From CBDEUK01 sp965250225 (GTDB taxonomy: Bacteria; Pseudomonadota; Gammaproteobacteria; Eutrophobiales; Eutrophobiaceae), in assembly GCA_965250225.1 (NCBI GenBank), contig CBDFNQ010000026.1, forward strand, positions 62,001 through 126,000: a stretch of 64,000 nt of DNA, in the 5' to 3' direction. This document shows, piece by piece, positions 35,881 through 46,004 of this stretch (the first letter of the stretch is position 1; each line of letters begins with the position of its first letter). The notes beneath the pieces were generated by a model, which saw nothing but the letters and a program-made list of their open reading frames with translations, did not search any database and was not told the DNA's origin. The position numbers and the translations under genes were made by a program.

Positions 35881-36110
35881 GGGTGCCCCTAAAAATAGTG
35901 ATTTTTTCGTGAGGGCAAGGAAGCACCGCGCACACGACTGCACGGATGTAGAAGGTAGAGCGAAGCAGGATGCCAGAGCCGAGAACCGCATATTTGTCAT
36001 TGGACAGATTTTTGCTCCTGCAAAATCTGCATTTCCACCCTCCATGGCGATCATTATGAGCACGGAGCTGACGCCGCCATCGCGGGAAAAGTGCATTTTT
36101 AGAGGTGCCA
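35881..36110. mobile_element. 230-bp MITE-like element between mshJ and mshK
   Basis: Ends are similar when inverted: GTGCCCCTAAAAAT near 35884-35896 and, as complement, GGCACCTCTAAAAATG at 36094-36109. Inside are CACGGATG (35941-35948), GCAGGATGC and a minus-strand AGGA hairpin at 36005-36029 with 10-bp arms. No coding sequence of note. The ends resemble, but are not the same as, those of the 20997-21296 element (shared CCTCT). Confidence 0.6.
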
Positions 36111-36123
36111 TTACGTTGCTCAT

Positions 36124-36747
36124 CTAAATTGATAACTCCGTACCATCAAACTTTTTAATACTGTACCAATCGATTATGCATTTGGCGTCTATGTTTGTCG
36201 TATTGGCACTGCGTTTAATGACTGTATTTTTGCGGTTCATTTCACATTCCCTGATTGAGAACAAGCCGATCGCTTTTTGATTTAATTTCTCGACCAATCG
36301 CAATAAATCACCTTCATGTAATAACTTTAGATTCAGGCTCATGCTACTGACAAATACTTTGTAATTTCCTTTTGTCAGTGGAAAGGCATTATCGTATTCT
36401 GTTTGAGAACTGATCTCATAATCCACCGAAGGCAATTTTATTTCTTTACCCGCGTTACGTAAGACTTCGATCCAGTTTAATCGATGCTCACGTCCGATAA
36501 CACCGTCGGCATATAAGCCTGAGTAATCCGGATAATATTCACGGATATTTTTTTCTTCCTGATCAACCGCCAGATAACGCTGACTGATAGCCTGAAACTG
36601 GGATTTATTTTTTTGAAAATCAACCAATTGATCATCACGGAAATAATAGGTGAAACTGATCAACCCAGCAGCAATTGCAGCGCTGAGAAAAAATATCACG
36701 ATTGAACCTCGGATGATTGACCATTCGATATTACTTTTCTGACGCAT
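36124..36747 (-). CDS. mshJ: MshJ/PilO-like pilus assembly protein
   Basis: The start at 36747 (MRQKSNIEWS) gives 207 residues. One transmembrane helix at about 13-35, a coiled-coil segment (about 36-75) and a ferredoxin-like C-terminal domain with LKLLHEGDLLRLVEKLNQKAIGLFSIRECEM match the PilO/GspM/MshJ layout. It overlaps the preceding gene by 17 bp. PilO-type proteins form the inner-membrane alignment complex with PilN and PilM equivalents. Confidence 0.75.
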   Translation of the reverse strand: MRQKSNIEWSIIRGSIVIFFLSAAIAAGLISFTYYFRDDQLVDFQKNKSQFQAISQRYLAVDQEEKNIREYYPDYSGLYADGVIGREHRLNWIEVLRNAGKEIKLPSVDYEISSQTEYDNAFPLTKGNYKVFVSSMSLNLKLLHEGDLLRLVEKLNQKAIGLFSIRECEMNRKNTVIKRSANTTNIDAKCIIDWYSIKKFDGTELSI

Positions 36748-38335
36748 CTGGCACCCCCAACGCAATTCTTAACGAGAACAAGGCTTCCTTACTCGTTTTA
36801 TTCACATTACCTTGCATGCTGGCCTCTGAACTAATATCAACTGGAAACGACACAACTGTCACGTTCTCTACAAACTCCTTGCCACGTAATTCTTCGGCAA
36901 ATTTATTCACTGTGTTGATTGCTGAACGAAAATTGCCGTTAAAATTAGCCAGCCTGGCATCCAGAGTTGCAATTTGATAATACAGATTACCGCTCTGGCT
37001 CTGAACAGGATTAGCGACTCGGTTCATATTTCCAGTTGTGACACTATCGGGATCATAATTTGGGTCTGTGCTATGTGTCCACTTCAAACCATCAAGCATA
37101 AGCTCCGGATAGTTATTCAAGGCTGCACTGATCACTTTCAGGATTGGCTCAGGTTTTGTTTTGTATTTGTTTAAGTTTTCTGCAATCTCAACAACGGTTT
37201 TTATTTCATTCGGTTCAATGGGTGTTTTTGGCAAACCTTCACGCGCAATCTGGAAACGTTCAGTATAGAACTCTGTTTTCTTAACTGCTGCCATACTATC
37301 CTGCTTGAAGGACACCGCATTCATGAGAAACCAACCGCTTAACAGACTACCGCCAATCAATAAGACAAGACTAGCGGCGTACATGGCATGACGAAAACGT
37401 CGCATAGTCGAATAACGAATTTCATCTGGATTGCCATAGGCATTTTTGACTTTCTTTTTGAAGGCATGATGAACAAACAGTTTATCGCTGAACGGTGTCC
37501 TTAAAGCAAAGCCTGCACCTGAAATCTTGGCCATGTAATTCAGATCGATCAACTTGTATTGAATGGTCTCAGTATCGACCAGCTTCGTTTTCAGCTCTTT
37601 TAATAGTTCTCCCTCGGTCAAAAAATAAACAGTCAACTGCTCCTGATTTGATACCAGACGCAAACTGTTTAGATAACGTTGAATTTTTTCTATTTCAGAT
37701 GAAATGATCGGCGCGTAAGGTGTGGTACCAAAACGTGGCATCTTAACCATACGACTGATTTTTAAATCCTCGCCATCAAAAAATGACTGGCGTAATCCAC
37801 TGATACTTTGCATGGTGACAAGCAGTGTTTTGTCCGTGCGGTTCGGTAAATATTCAAGAATATTTTTGCTGAATAAGGCAACAGAGGAAACCGCAACCAC
37901 TGGAAATTTATACTTTTCGAGTAATTCCAGCCAGGGGCGCAATAAACCGGATTCACCCATTGAGGACATCAAAACGATGTCATCACGACGACCTTCAGTT
38001 TCTCTGCCTTGCATTTCTGAATAGAAGTAATTTGTGTTGCGGAATAAACGTTCTTTTTTTCTGGTCAGCAGAGCGGTTCGATCTGATCCAAACACATGAG
38101 GGATGGTTTCCATCCTGAACTCTTCTTCCGTTACGTCGATAAGAACATAAGTATCATCGACTTCTGATTCAGAGAGATAACGTTCAAACTGGATACGTCC
38201 GTTCTCGTTCGTATCCATAATGTAGGAATGCGTAATTTCGCCTTTCAGCCATTGAAAGACGAGCACCTTCTCAGCACCGAGAAAGATCAGCCGTTTAGGT
38301 AGAATATCAAATGTCGATCTTAGTAATGAGATCAT
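36731..38335 (-). CDS. mshI: MshI-like protein (PilM-like and PilN-like parts in one chain)
   Basis: A 534-residue protein. The cytoplasmic N-terminal part (about 1-310) resembles the actin-like PilM/GspL fold, then one transmembrane helix (about 318-338, ASLVLLIGGSLLSGWFLM), then a PilN-like periplasmic part with ATLDARLANFNGNFRSAINTVNKFAEELR. Fusion of the PilM and PilN functions is typical of MSHA and GspL systems. It overlaps the mshG start by 29 bp and the mshJ start by 17 bp, so translation is coupled. Confidence 0.75.
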   Translation of the reverse strand: MISLLRSTFDILPKRLIFLGAEKVLVFQWLKGEITHSYIMDTNENGRIQFERYLSESEVDDTYVLIDVTEEEFRMETIPHVFGSDRTALLTRKKERLFRNTNYFYSEMQGRETEGRRDDIVLMSSMGESGLLRPWLELLEKYKFPVVAVSSVALFSKNILEYLPNRTDKTLLVTMQSISGLRQSFFDGEDLKISRMVKMPRFGTTPYAPIISSEIEKIQRYLNSLRLVSNQEQLTVYFLTEGELLKELKTKLVDTETIQYKLIDLNYMAKISGAGFALRTPFSDKLFVHHAFKKKVKNAYGNPDEIRYSTMRRFRHAMYAASLVLLIGGSLLSGWFLMNAVSFKQDSMAAVKKTEFYTERFQIAREGLPKTPIEPNEIKTVVEIAENLNKYKTKPEPILKVISAALNNYPELMLDGLKWTHSTDPNYDPDSVTTGNMNRVANPVQSQSGNLYYQIATLDARLANFNGNFRSAINTVNKFAEELRGKEFVENVTVVSFPVDISSEASMQGNVNKTSKEALFSLRIALGVPDASEK

Positions 38336-39512
38336 AAATTGGTCCTAATACAGAAAGCATAATCCAGCCAACAATTACCCCTAAAATAACCGTCATCACC
38401 GGTTCAATCATTGACTGCAAACGTTCGATAGATTCCTTCACGTCCCTGGAATAAAAGTAACTCACATTCTCTAGTGATTCTTCCAGCGCACCGGTATTTT
38501 CACCAACCCGAATCATCCGCAAAACCAGTGGCGGAAACAATTTCGTTGATTCAAAGGCATTACTCAAGGTTGCACCATCGGCAATTTGTCGGCCAACTTC
38601 GCGCATCGCGCCAGCAATTGATTTATTACCGACTATATCTTCTCCAGTACGGATGCATTCAATAATGGTAATCCCTGATGCATACATGATCGCGAAAAAA
38701 GTCGACAATCGAGTCAGAATCAATTTTTTATAGACCGGCCCAACGACTGGCACCTTGAGTTTCAGCTCATCAATTTTCAGATGAAACTCCGGATTGGTTT
38801 TCATGCCTACGATAACACCGACAACAATAATTATTGGCAGAAAGACAACGACATACCAGAAATTCACAAAAAAGTCGGACACGAAGATTAAGACCTTTGT
38901 GTGAGCTGGAATTTCCTGACCCATGGTCTTTACAAATTTTAGCAGTTCAGGCACGAGAAATATCATTAAAAACGCGACGGCAGCAAAGATAATGATGCTG
39001 ACAAAAGCTGGATACATGACGAGTTTTTTTGTGTGCGCTATTTGTTCATCTTGCCACTTGAGGTTTTCACCCAGTTTATTAAAAATAACCGAGAGGTCGC
39101 CTGTTTGCTCGCCAGCCCGTACCAGATTGGTAAATACATTACTGAACACGGCAGGAAATTGTTTCATTGACTCGGACAGGGTTTGGCCACCTTCTACCAG
39201 TTCTATCATCGCCGTGATGACTTCCTGAAGTCGCTGATTATCCGTGCTGTCACGCAGATCCTGCATGCTGTCAATAATAGGCACCCCGGCACGTGAGGTT
39301 TGTTCCAGATGAAAACAAAATGTAATTAAATCACGGCGATTAACACCTTTACCAGTCAAACTGGGTCCTCTGATGTCGATCTCTTTATAATTAATCAGAT
39401 CGAGGCCCATTTTCTTCAGGCGCATTTCCAGATCAGCGACATTCACCGCGTCAGCATTTCCATTGTGCATGGAGCCTGCCTTATCTATCGCTTTATATTC
39501 GAAGAAGAACAT
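38307..39512 (-). CDS. mshG: MshG/PilC-family inner-membrane platform protein
   Basis: A 401-residue type II secretion F protein. It shows two repeats of the T2SSF domain, FCFHLEQTSRAGVPIIDSMQDL and FFAIMYASGITIIECIRTGEDIV (partial quotes), and three transmembrane helices near 170-190, 215-235 and 375-395. It is the platform on which the assembly ATPase works. It follows the ATPase gene by 3 bp. Confidence 0.9.
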   Translation of the reverse strand: MFFFEYKAIDKAGSMHNGNADAVNVADLEMRLKKMGLDLINYKEIDIRGPSLTGKGVNRRDLITFCFHLEQTSRAGVPIIDSMQDLRDSTDNQRLQEVITAMIELVEGGQTLSESMKQFPAVFSNVFTNLVRAGEQTGDLSVIFNKLGENLKWQDEQIAHTKKLVMYPAFVSIIIFAAVAFLMIFLVPELLKFVKTMGQEIPAHTKVLIFVSDFFVNFWYVVVFLPIIIVVGVIVGMKTNPEFHLKIDELKLKVPVVGPVYKKLILTRLSTFFAIMYASGITIIECIRTGEDIVGNKSIAGAMREVGRQIADGATLSNAFESTKLFPPLVLRMIRVGENTGALEESLENVSYFYSRDVKESIERLQSMIEPVMTVILGVIVGWIMLSVLGPIYDLITKIDI

Positions 39513-39515
39513 GAT

Positions 39516-41231
39516 CTATTTCTGCGCTATCCGTTTGGTTAAATCTACAACGCGGGTAATCTCATCAATACTCGTTGTACCATCCAGTACTCGACTTGAA
39601 CCAACATCCGCCAGTGTTTTAAAACCCTTTGAAACTGCCATGCGCAGGATCTCACCCTGAGTCCCACCTCGCGCAATTAAATCATCCATCTCATCATCCA
39701 GTCGCAACAATTCAAGCAGTGCAATCCGCCCCTTATAACCTGTGCTATCACACTGCACACAACCCTTGGCAGAGAAAACCTCCTGTTGCTTATCCGCTAC
39801 TCGAAATCCTAATAGATTACGTTCTATCTCAGTAATGGTATAAGGCTCTTTACACTTCACACATAATCTACGAACCAGACGTTGCGCCAGGATGCCGATA
39901 ATATTGCCGGAAAGAATTTCAGGCTTAATGCCTATGTCGAGTAGTCTTGGGATCGCGCCAACGGCAGAATTCGTATGTAATGTGGAAAATACCTGATGAC
40001 CTGTCATTGAAGCGCGAAAAGCCATATTGGCGGTGTCTTCATCACGAATTTCACCGACTAATATAATATCTGGATCCTGGCGCATAATAGAACGAATACC
40101 ATTTGCAAAATCAAGACGGCCATTATCCTGCACCGAAGCTTGTCGTATCATAGTAGTCGGGTATTCGACTGGATCTTCAAGTGTCATGATATTCACTGTC
40201 TCTGTGTTTAAATAATTCAACACAGAATACAAGGTGGTAGTTTTACCACTACCGGTAGGGCCGGTTACCATAATGATCCCCTGTGGCCGGGCTACCATAA
40301 CTTTCAGTATGTTTAAAGATTCATCGCTTAGACTCAGTTGCTCCAGTGTGACAATCCCTTTCTGGCGATCAAGCACACGCAAGACGATGTTCTCACCGTG
40401 TACAGTGGGTAATGTGGAGACACGAAAATCCACATGACGACCTGATAACGACAAAGAAATGCGACCGTCCTGTGGTGTACGAATTTCAGCAATGTCGAGG
40501 TCAGCCATCACCTTTAAGCGAACGGCTATCGCTGACCAATAATTTTTATGTAAGCTGCGAATCTGTCTTAACACGCCATCAATACGATAACGAAAGCGCA
40601 GAAAACCTTCTTCCGGTTCGAAATGAATATCCGACGCCCCACGCTTTACGGCATCAGACAACAGGGCATTCACTAATCGAACGACAGGCTGACTGTATTC
40701 TTCTGTCTCTGCATCAAGACTTTGATAATCAATCTCACCCGTTTCAATTTCTTTTAAAATACCGTCAACGGATAATTCAAAACCGTAAAACTGATCGATT
40801 GCTTTTTCAATCTCAGCCTCACCCGACAGCACGGGGATAATGTCGGTTGATCGTCCAACGATGGCATCAAGTTGATCGAGTGCGACGACATTAAAGACAT
40901 CTGCCATCGCCACAGTCAGATGGTTTCCGACTGCATCATAAGTTAGTGGAAGTGCTCGAAGACGCCTGGCAACCTCTTTCGGGATCATTGCAATGGCTTC
41001 GCTGTCTGCAACAGACCGGGTCAGATCAACACTATCCTGACCAATGACACCACCCAGAACATCATGAATTATTGCCTCAGTAGCAAAACCAAGTCTTACT
41101 AGTATTCGCCCCAGATGTTCATTATTTTTGCGTTGTTCGGTGAGTGCGATCTGAATTTGGTCACTGGTAGCAACACCTCGCTGGATCAGAACCTCACCAA
41201 GTCTGAGATTCTTTTTAGGCATTTTGGTCAC
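39516..41231 (-). CDS. mshE: MshE-type pilus assembly ATPase
   Basis: A 571-residue GspE/PilB-family ATPase. The N-terminal MshEN-type domain (about 1-150, LGEVLIQRGVATSDQIQ) is a c-di-GMP-binding module in MshE homologues. Walker A GPTGSGKTTT (about 322-331), the Asp box, Walker B ILVGEIRDEDTANMAF and the zinc-binding CVKC ... CVQC tetracysteine are all present. It drives pilus extension. It lies 12 bp downstream of the mshN homologue. c-di-GMP binding is inferred from the family and was not checked residue by residue. Confidence 0.92.
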   Translation of the reverse strand: MTKMPKKNLRLGEVLIQRGVATSDQIQIALTEQRKNNEHLGRILVRLGFATEAIIHDVLGGVIGQDSVDLTRSVADSEAIAMIPKEVARRLRALPLTYDAVGNHLTVAMADVFNVVALDQLDAIVGRSTDIIPVLSGEAEIEKAIDQFYGFELSVDGILKEIETGEIDYQSLDAETEEYSQPVVRLVNALLSDAVKRGASDIHFEPEEGFLRFRYRIDGVLRQIRSLHKNYWSAIAVRLKVMADLDIAEIRTPQDGRISLSLSGRHVDFRVSTLPTVHGENIVLRVLDRQKGIVTLEQLSLSDESLNILKVMVARPQGIIMVTGPTGSGKTTTLYSVLNYLNTETVNIMTLEDPVEYPTTMIRQASVQDNGRLDFANGIRSIMRQDPDIILVGEIRDEDTANMAFRASMTGHQVFSTLHTNSAVGAIPRLLDIGIKPEILSGNIIGILAQRLVRRLCVKCKEPYTITEIERNLLGFRVADKQQEVFSAKGCVQCDSTGYKGRIALLELLRLDDEMDDLIARGGTQGEILRMAVSKGFKTLADVGSSRVLDGTTSIDEITRVVDLTKRIAQK

Positions 41232-41243
41232 AGGTGTTAACCA

Positions 41244-43151
41244 TCAATAACCGGCCAGAGCATCAATTCTTGCCAGTATCTCTAATGGGCTAAAACTGCT
41301 CGAAGGGTTTTGTTTATAAAGCTGAGTAGCAATTTTATAATATTCCAGTGCTGCTTTGCTTTGACCCATGTGATCAAGACTTATCGCAAGGTTCAGTGCA
41401 TAGTCTGAATTATCGCTTTGACGAGAATAAGCCTTAAAAAATGCCTGTTGTGCCTCTGGCCATCTCTGTTGATCTGAGTAAAGGTTACCCAGTGAAAAAT
41501 ACAAGCCTGCTGAATTTGGTGAATCCCTCAACAGGCTCTTCAATAAACTTTCATTGCCTGCTGCCCCTGCTCTTTTTTGCAAATTCAGGATCGATAATTG
41601 CGCGACCGGGTCTTTGGGGTTGAGTTTTAAGACTTGTTGGTACAATCCATAAGCGGTCTCATGGTTACCGTTCTTCATATTAATTGCTGCAAGACCGAGT
41701 AAGGCATTGGGGTTATCCGGAGCTTTCTTCAAGGATATTTGATACATTGAAGCTGCGACGTCATATTGACCTTTTTGATAGGCCTCATAAGCACTCAGGT
41801 TGGTACCTATCTCCGGCTTTTCTTTCTTGCTGCGGCTGATTCGGACCATTGATGGTGAAACGGTTGCGGCAACTGGAGAAAATACAATTTCTTCCCGAGA
41901 GGTTATTTCCTGCGGATGTACTGCAGGTTCAACCATCGCAACAGTTTGCTCCGGTTCGACCGGCATAGGCTGTTGTGTGATTTCTACTCGCTCAATGACG
42001 CTGTCACCAGACGCTTCATCAACAACATTTTCTGCTGTGTTATCCATTATGGCTACGTCTGTATCATGCATTGTGTCTTCAGTTAGAGTGATTTCCTCTG
42101 AAAGGGTATCTGGATCTTGAGCTATACCCGTATCTAAACCCGTATCGGCTGGTGTGCTTGCAGAATCTGTCGCTGCCAGTGAGGTTAATTCAGAAAGATT
42201 AAGCTCTGAAGGTGTGTTATCCACTTCAACACCTTTCGCTACAGTTGGTGAAATAACTTCTGGCACTTCTGGCGTCGTCTCGTAGTGAATCAGAAAACCA
42301 CCGGCTATGACAACAAACAACAACAATGCTGAGATTAATCCTATGCTGGCTTTGCTACCCCAGTTTGTCGATTTTGATGCAGCAAAGACAGTGCTCGCGG
42401 CAACCGGAGTTGGTTGGCCTTCATGATGGCCTATATCACGCATCATCTGCGTAGCAGACATGCTATTCAGAGCCTCCATTTCAAGTGAAGAATCGGTGAT
42501 TTGACCTATGTTTGATGTATATTTATTTTCTTCAACTGTTGCAGAAGATTCATCACGACTAGCATCAGCCGCCTTTTTTTCCTCCTCTGCTTTTTCATTT
42601 TCAAGCGTTTCCAGAACAAGCCCAAGCGTCTTGTCATCCAGTGAAGAGCGAAACTCCTGTGTATCGTCTAGCGTATGGTCATCGGTATTTTCAAAACCCA
42701 TGGTATCGGTAACTTCATCATTATCCTCAAGCGCTTCCAGCTCCTCACTCATTGTTCTTTCGATAATGGTGTCATCGGTAATATCGTGCAGTAAATGAGT
42801 ATTTTCAAGCTGAGTGTCATCGATATCATCGACAATGGCCTGTTCTTCAGCTGACAACTGCGCGGTGTTATCAATGATCTGGGTATCATCAATAATCTGT
42901 GTATCGGTGTAAGTTGAACTGATTGTTCCATCACCAGTATCGTCCATTGGCTGCAACTCAAGCGAAACATCCTGAGTCATACCGCCATCGGTAAGGTTCG
43001 TTTGTGTTGAGGTAGTATTGAGTAGTTGTGTATCATCCTGTTCAACAGGGTGCTCGCCCGTCGACAACACGGGATGTTGTCCGGTTCTGCGTTTCGCTGC
43101 TTCCTTCTTTTCCTTCTCCGCCTTTTTCAAGGCGTCCATCAACAGGCTCAC
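41244..43151 (-). CDS. mshN: MshN-like TPR protein with a long acidic linker
   Basis: A 635-residue protein. It starts with the basic helix MSLLMDALKKAEKEKKEAA, then an acidic cytoplasmic stretch (about 40-235) in which DDTQ or TQII recurs, a transmembrane helix (about 269-290), a Ser/Thr/Glu/Pro periplasmic linker, and TPRs from about residue 455 to the end (YEAYQKGQYDVAASMYQ and so on). MshN-type proteins help assemble or stabilise the secretin. The ATG overlaps the secretin stop codon. It is longer than typical MshN because of the acidic region. Confidence 0.78.
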   Translation of the reverse strand: MSLLMDALKKAEKEKKEAAKRRTGQHPVLSTGEHPVEQDDTQLLNTTSTQTNLTDGGMTQDVSLELQPMDDTGDGTISSTYTDTQIIDDTQIIDNTAQLSAEEQAIVDDIDDTQLENTHLLHDITDDTIIERTMSEELEALEDNDEVTDTMGFENTDDHTLDDTQEFRSSLDDKTLGLVLETLENEKAEEEKKAADASRDESSATVEENKYTSNIGQITDSSLEMEALNSMSATQMMRDIGHHEGQPTPVAASTVFAASKSTNWGSKASIGLISALLLFVVIAGGFLIHYETTPEVPEVISPTVAKGVEVDNTPSELNLSELTSLAATDSASTPADTGLDTGIAQDPDTLSEEITLTEDTMHDTDVAIMDNTAENVVDEASGDSVIERVEITQQPMPVEPEQTVAMVEPAVHPQEITSREEIVFSPVAATVSPSMVRISRSKKEKPEIGTNLSAYEAYQKGQYDVAASMYQISLKKAPDNPNALLGLAAINMKNGNHETAYGLYQQVLKLNPKDPVAQLSILNLQKRAGAAGNESLLKSLLRDSPNSAGLYFSLGNLYSDQQRWPEAQQAFFKAYSRQSDNSDYALNLAISLDHMGQSKAALEYYKIATQLYKQNPSSSFSPLEILARIDALAGY

Positions 43152-44815
43152 TAGAAGCCTCCCGACGATCCTGAAAGAGAGGTCTGGGATTCAAGATATG
43201 GTTTATAGAAATCAAGATCACCATCAAGACTCGGATTTCGAATAATGATGGGTCGTAAGAAAATAACCAGTTCTGTTTTTGTATTTTGAATACGTTTGGA
43301 GCTAAAGGCCTCGCCAATTCCAGGCACATCCTGAATACCAGGAATACCCCGGTCAGTATCATTGCTTTCATCGGTCATCAATCCACCCAACACACCGATC
43401 TCACCATTGTTCAAGCGTAACATCGATTCCATCTCACGAACGGCAATCTGTGGAACGTTATTCACGGAGCCGGCTGGTATATTTGGGTTAGGGTCTGGTA
43501 TATCTGCTATTTTTCTGGATATTGTTGGACGAACGTTTAGTATCACGGAACCATTCTCACTAACAAATGGTGTCACGCTCATAACAATACCCACTGGAAC
43601 AGTCTTCGCCGTAGTGTCGACAGAAACAACTGCTGCACCACCCAGGGTCCCTGGTGTGGTCTCAGCGTCAATTTCAAAATAGACCAGATTTTGCACTACC
43701 TTCAATACGGCCGTCTGATTGTTCAACACCATCATTTGTGGGCTAGAAAGCACCGATGTATCACCAAACTCATCGAGCAAGTTGACTGTCGCGGTCAGTG
43801 CATCGCCCTCACCGCCTATATCGCTATCTGAGTATCTTAGAACACCACCAATGGCAGTACCAACAGGAGGGCCTAACAACGGTAATATACCAGTGGTTAA
43901 ACCAACGGTACTAAACGAAAGTCCCGCCAGGCTATTAATGAACGACCAGTCGATACCGGCCTGGTAATTATCATTTAACGTGACTTCTACAATCGTTGCC
44001 TGAATCAGCACCTGGCGGTTGGCACTGTTCATCATTTTATCCAACAATCCCTGTATCTGTTCGTGTTGTTTATTCGTCGCCACTACCGTTAACACACCGG
44101 TTTCTGGACTGGGAATCACAGCATTACTGATCAGGATATCACCTTCAGCACCCGTGGAACTCTCTACGTCCTCACCGATGATCGCCATAATGTTTTTGAC
44201 CATATTTTCCCAGAAATTATTGAATGCTACACTGCGAACATCGGTGGTTGAATTGTTATTACCACCGCCACCGCCACCACTGCTACCACCCGCAATGTCA
44301 CCCGTTCCTGTTGTCGCAATCTGTGTTGAGATAGTGATCTGGCTGTCGGTTTCTCTCGCCATATTCACATAATCAATATTATAACTTCGCAAAAATGGCT
44401 CATCGGCAGACACCAACAGATTACCATTCGAATATTCGTAACGGATATCGACCTGACGAGACATGCGATCAAGGATTTGAGGCAGGGTTTGCTCTACTGC
44501 GTTCAAAGTGACTGTACCCTCGATGCCCGGTGAGATATCCACATTCACCTCTGCATCTCTGGCCAATGCAAAGAGTAATTCCCGTACCGGGACATCATTT
44601 ACAACCACCGTATATTTCTCTAATTCAGGGACAGGCGTTGGCTCCGGCAGGATAGGTGCTTCTGCAACTACTTTCGGGATCTCGACTGTTGACCTCGTGG
44701 TAGGCTTCTGCTTGGTGTCAAGATGCACTGAAGAAGGTTTCATTGGTTTGGGTTCCAGCTGGGTACAACCCAGCAGAAAAACAGTTAACATGCTGAAAAC
44801 AAATAAATTTTTCAT
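43151..44815 (-). CDS. mshL: MshL-type outer-membrane secretin (lipoprotein)
   Basis: A 554-residue secretin. The signal peptide MKNLFVFSMLTVFLLGC ends in a lipobox Cys17. An N-terminal secretin/TonB-short domain (about 65-130) is followed by a low-complexity GGSSGGGGGGNNNST loop (about 175-190) and the C-terminal secretin domain with VLSSPQMMVLNNQTAVLKV and the terminal GGLMTDES. It forms the pore through which the pilus exits. It is separated from mshM by a 288-bp gap containing a hairpin. Confidence 0.9.
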   Translation of the reverse strand: MKNLFVFSMLTVFLLGCTQLEPKPMKPSSVHLDTKQKPTTRSTVEIPKVVAEAPILPEPTPVPELEKYTVVVNDVPVRELLFALARDAEVNVDISPGIEGTVTLNAVEQTLPQILDRMSRQVDIRYEYSNGNLLVSADEPFLRSYNIDYVNMARETDSQITISTQIATTGTGDIAGGSSGGGGGGNNNSTTDVRSVAFNNFWENMVKNIMAIIGEDVESSTGAEGDILISNAVIPSPETGVLTVVATNKQHEQIQGLLDKMMNSANRQVLIQATIVEVTLNDNYQAGIDWSFINSLAGLSFSTVGLTTGILPLLGPPVGTAIGGVLRYSDSDIGGEGDALTATVNLLDEFGDTSVLSSPQMMVLNNQTAVLKVVQNLVYFEIDAETTPGTLGGAAVVSVDTTAKTVPVGIVMSVTPFVSENGSVILNVRPTISRKIADIPDPNPNIPAGSVNNVPQIAVREMESMLRLNNGEIGVLGGLMTDESNDTDRGIPGIQDVPGIGEAFSSKRIQNTKTELVIFLRPIIIRNPSLDGDLDFYKPYLESQTSLSGSSGGF

Positions 44816-45103
44816 AGTTGTTCTAATCTTCGTTTTGATTATTATCTATGATAGATAAACTATCACATTATGATGACAAGATAAATCTATGTGTATTATA
44901 GATTTTTATCTTATTTTAGCACCCTGTAAACATCTTTTTTGAATGAATGGCACCTGCTTACATACCAAGGGAATCATTCTATTAAAACATGACTATCGTC
45001 ATAATCAGTTATGCCGGGATGATATATGCCGGGATGATAGTGTTTTTGGTGTAATTGTTGCCCACACTCCACAACAACCATGCAAGTTTCCTTCCTGAGT
45101 CTC
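44816..45103. other. 288-bp gap between mshM and mshL homologues
   Basis: Contains an AT-rich hairpin at 44876-44911 (arms AAGATAAA and TTTATCTT with inner TCTAT/ATAGA) followed by T-rich sequence, which could end transcription from mshM, and a TATAAT on the minus strand at 44895-44900 that could serve mshL. No clear -24/-12 promoter was found. GCCGGGATGATA occurs twice in tandem around 45013-45040. Confidence 0.45.
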
Positions 45104-46003
45104 TTATTTGGCGTACGGAAACAACCACAGGGCAATACAAAGCAATAACAACAAACCTGCTGCCACCAATAACCAGCGATAACGTCGCCAACCAGTGACA
45201 AATTCACTGTCCAATGCCGCAGCTCTGACATGTTTCTTTGTCACCAACTGGGTGTTATCCGCATACGCAGCGAGCATCGCTTTGTCGGAAAGAATATTGA
45301 TCCTACGCAAAAGACCTTTTGAATAATGAGCAATGTCTTTAATTGCCCCGGAACTGAACGCATCTGCACCACGGTAACCACAGGAGCGAAGCCTTGAATT
45401 GATGTATTCCCGTATATCCGGGGTCTGGAATGGGCTGAGTTGAAAACTGTAGGTAATTCTTTCTTTAAGTTGGCGGATCTCAGGTTTGGAAATCATTTCA
45501 TCGAGTTCCGGTTGCCCAAACAAGACTATCTGTAGCAACTTATGTTTGTTAGTTTCAAGATTACTCAGGAGACGAATTTCTTCAAGTGTTTCTATTGACA
45601 TGCTTTGTGCTTCTTCGACAAATACCACCACCTGTTTATTTTCTGCATGTCTTTGCACCAGATACTGTTGCAAATCATTCATCACCTGCAGACGATTTTC
45701 GCTGGTCGCAACATCGAGTCTTAACTCAAAGGCAATAGCATTGGGAATTTGATCAGCTGAAATACTGGGGTTAGCCAGATAAACAATTTCTATCGAGTCA
45801 TCCAGCTCATGCTCAAGCATTCGACTCAACATGGTCTTACCAGTACCTACCTCACCGACGACCTTGACGATGCCTTCGCCATTGATGACTGCATAAATTA
45901 AAGCCTCTAAAATAGCACCACGATTACCACCAGGGAAAAACAGGCTGGTATCCGGTGTGATCCTGAACGGTGGTTGGTTTAGGCCAAAATAATCGTAATA
46001 CAT
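45104..46003 (-). CDS. mshM: MshM/ExeA-type AAA ATPase
   Basis: A 299-residue AAA ATPase. It opens with MYYDYFGLNQPPFRITPDTSLFFP, typical of ExeA/MshM. Walker A is GEVGTGKTML, Walker B is VVVFVEEAQSM, and a C-terminal transmembrane helix (about 275-295) follows the AAA lid. ExeA-like proteins use ATP to help insert the secretin into the envelope. It is 1 bp away from the upstream sigma-54 regulator gene, so they are cotranscribed. Confidence 0.88.
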   Translation of the reverse strand: MYYDYFGLNQPPFRITPDTSLFFPGGNRGAILEALIYAVINGEGIVKVVGEVGTGKTMLSRMLEHELDDSIEIVYLANPSISADQIPNAIAFELRLDVATSENRLQVMNDLQQYLVQRHAENKQVVVFVEEAQSMSIETLEEIRLLSNLETNKHKLLQIVLFGQPELDEMISKPEIRQLKERITYSFQLSPFQTPDIREYINSRLRSCGYRGADAFSSGAIKDIAHYSKGLLRRINILSDKAMLAAYADNTQLVTKKHVRAAALDSEFVTGWRRYRWLLVAAGLLLLLCIALWLFPYAK

Positions 46004-46004
46004 G

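Noticed and set aside
40412..40840. 142-codon plus-strand frame inside mshE
   Set aside because: Antisense shadow of a strongly conserved ATPase gene.
44941..44965. Plus-strand TGGCACC resembling a -24 element
   Set aside because: No GC 10 bases after the GG, so the -12 element is missing.
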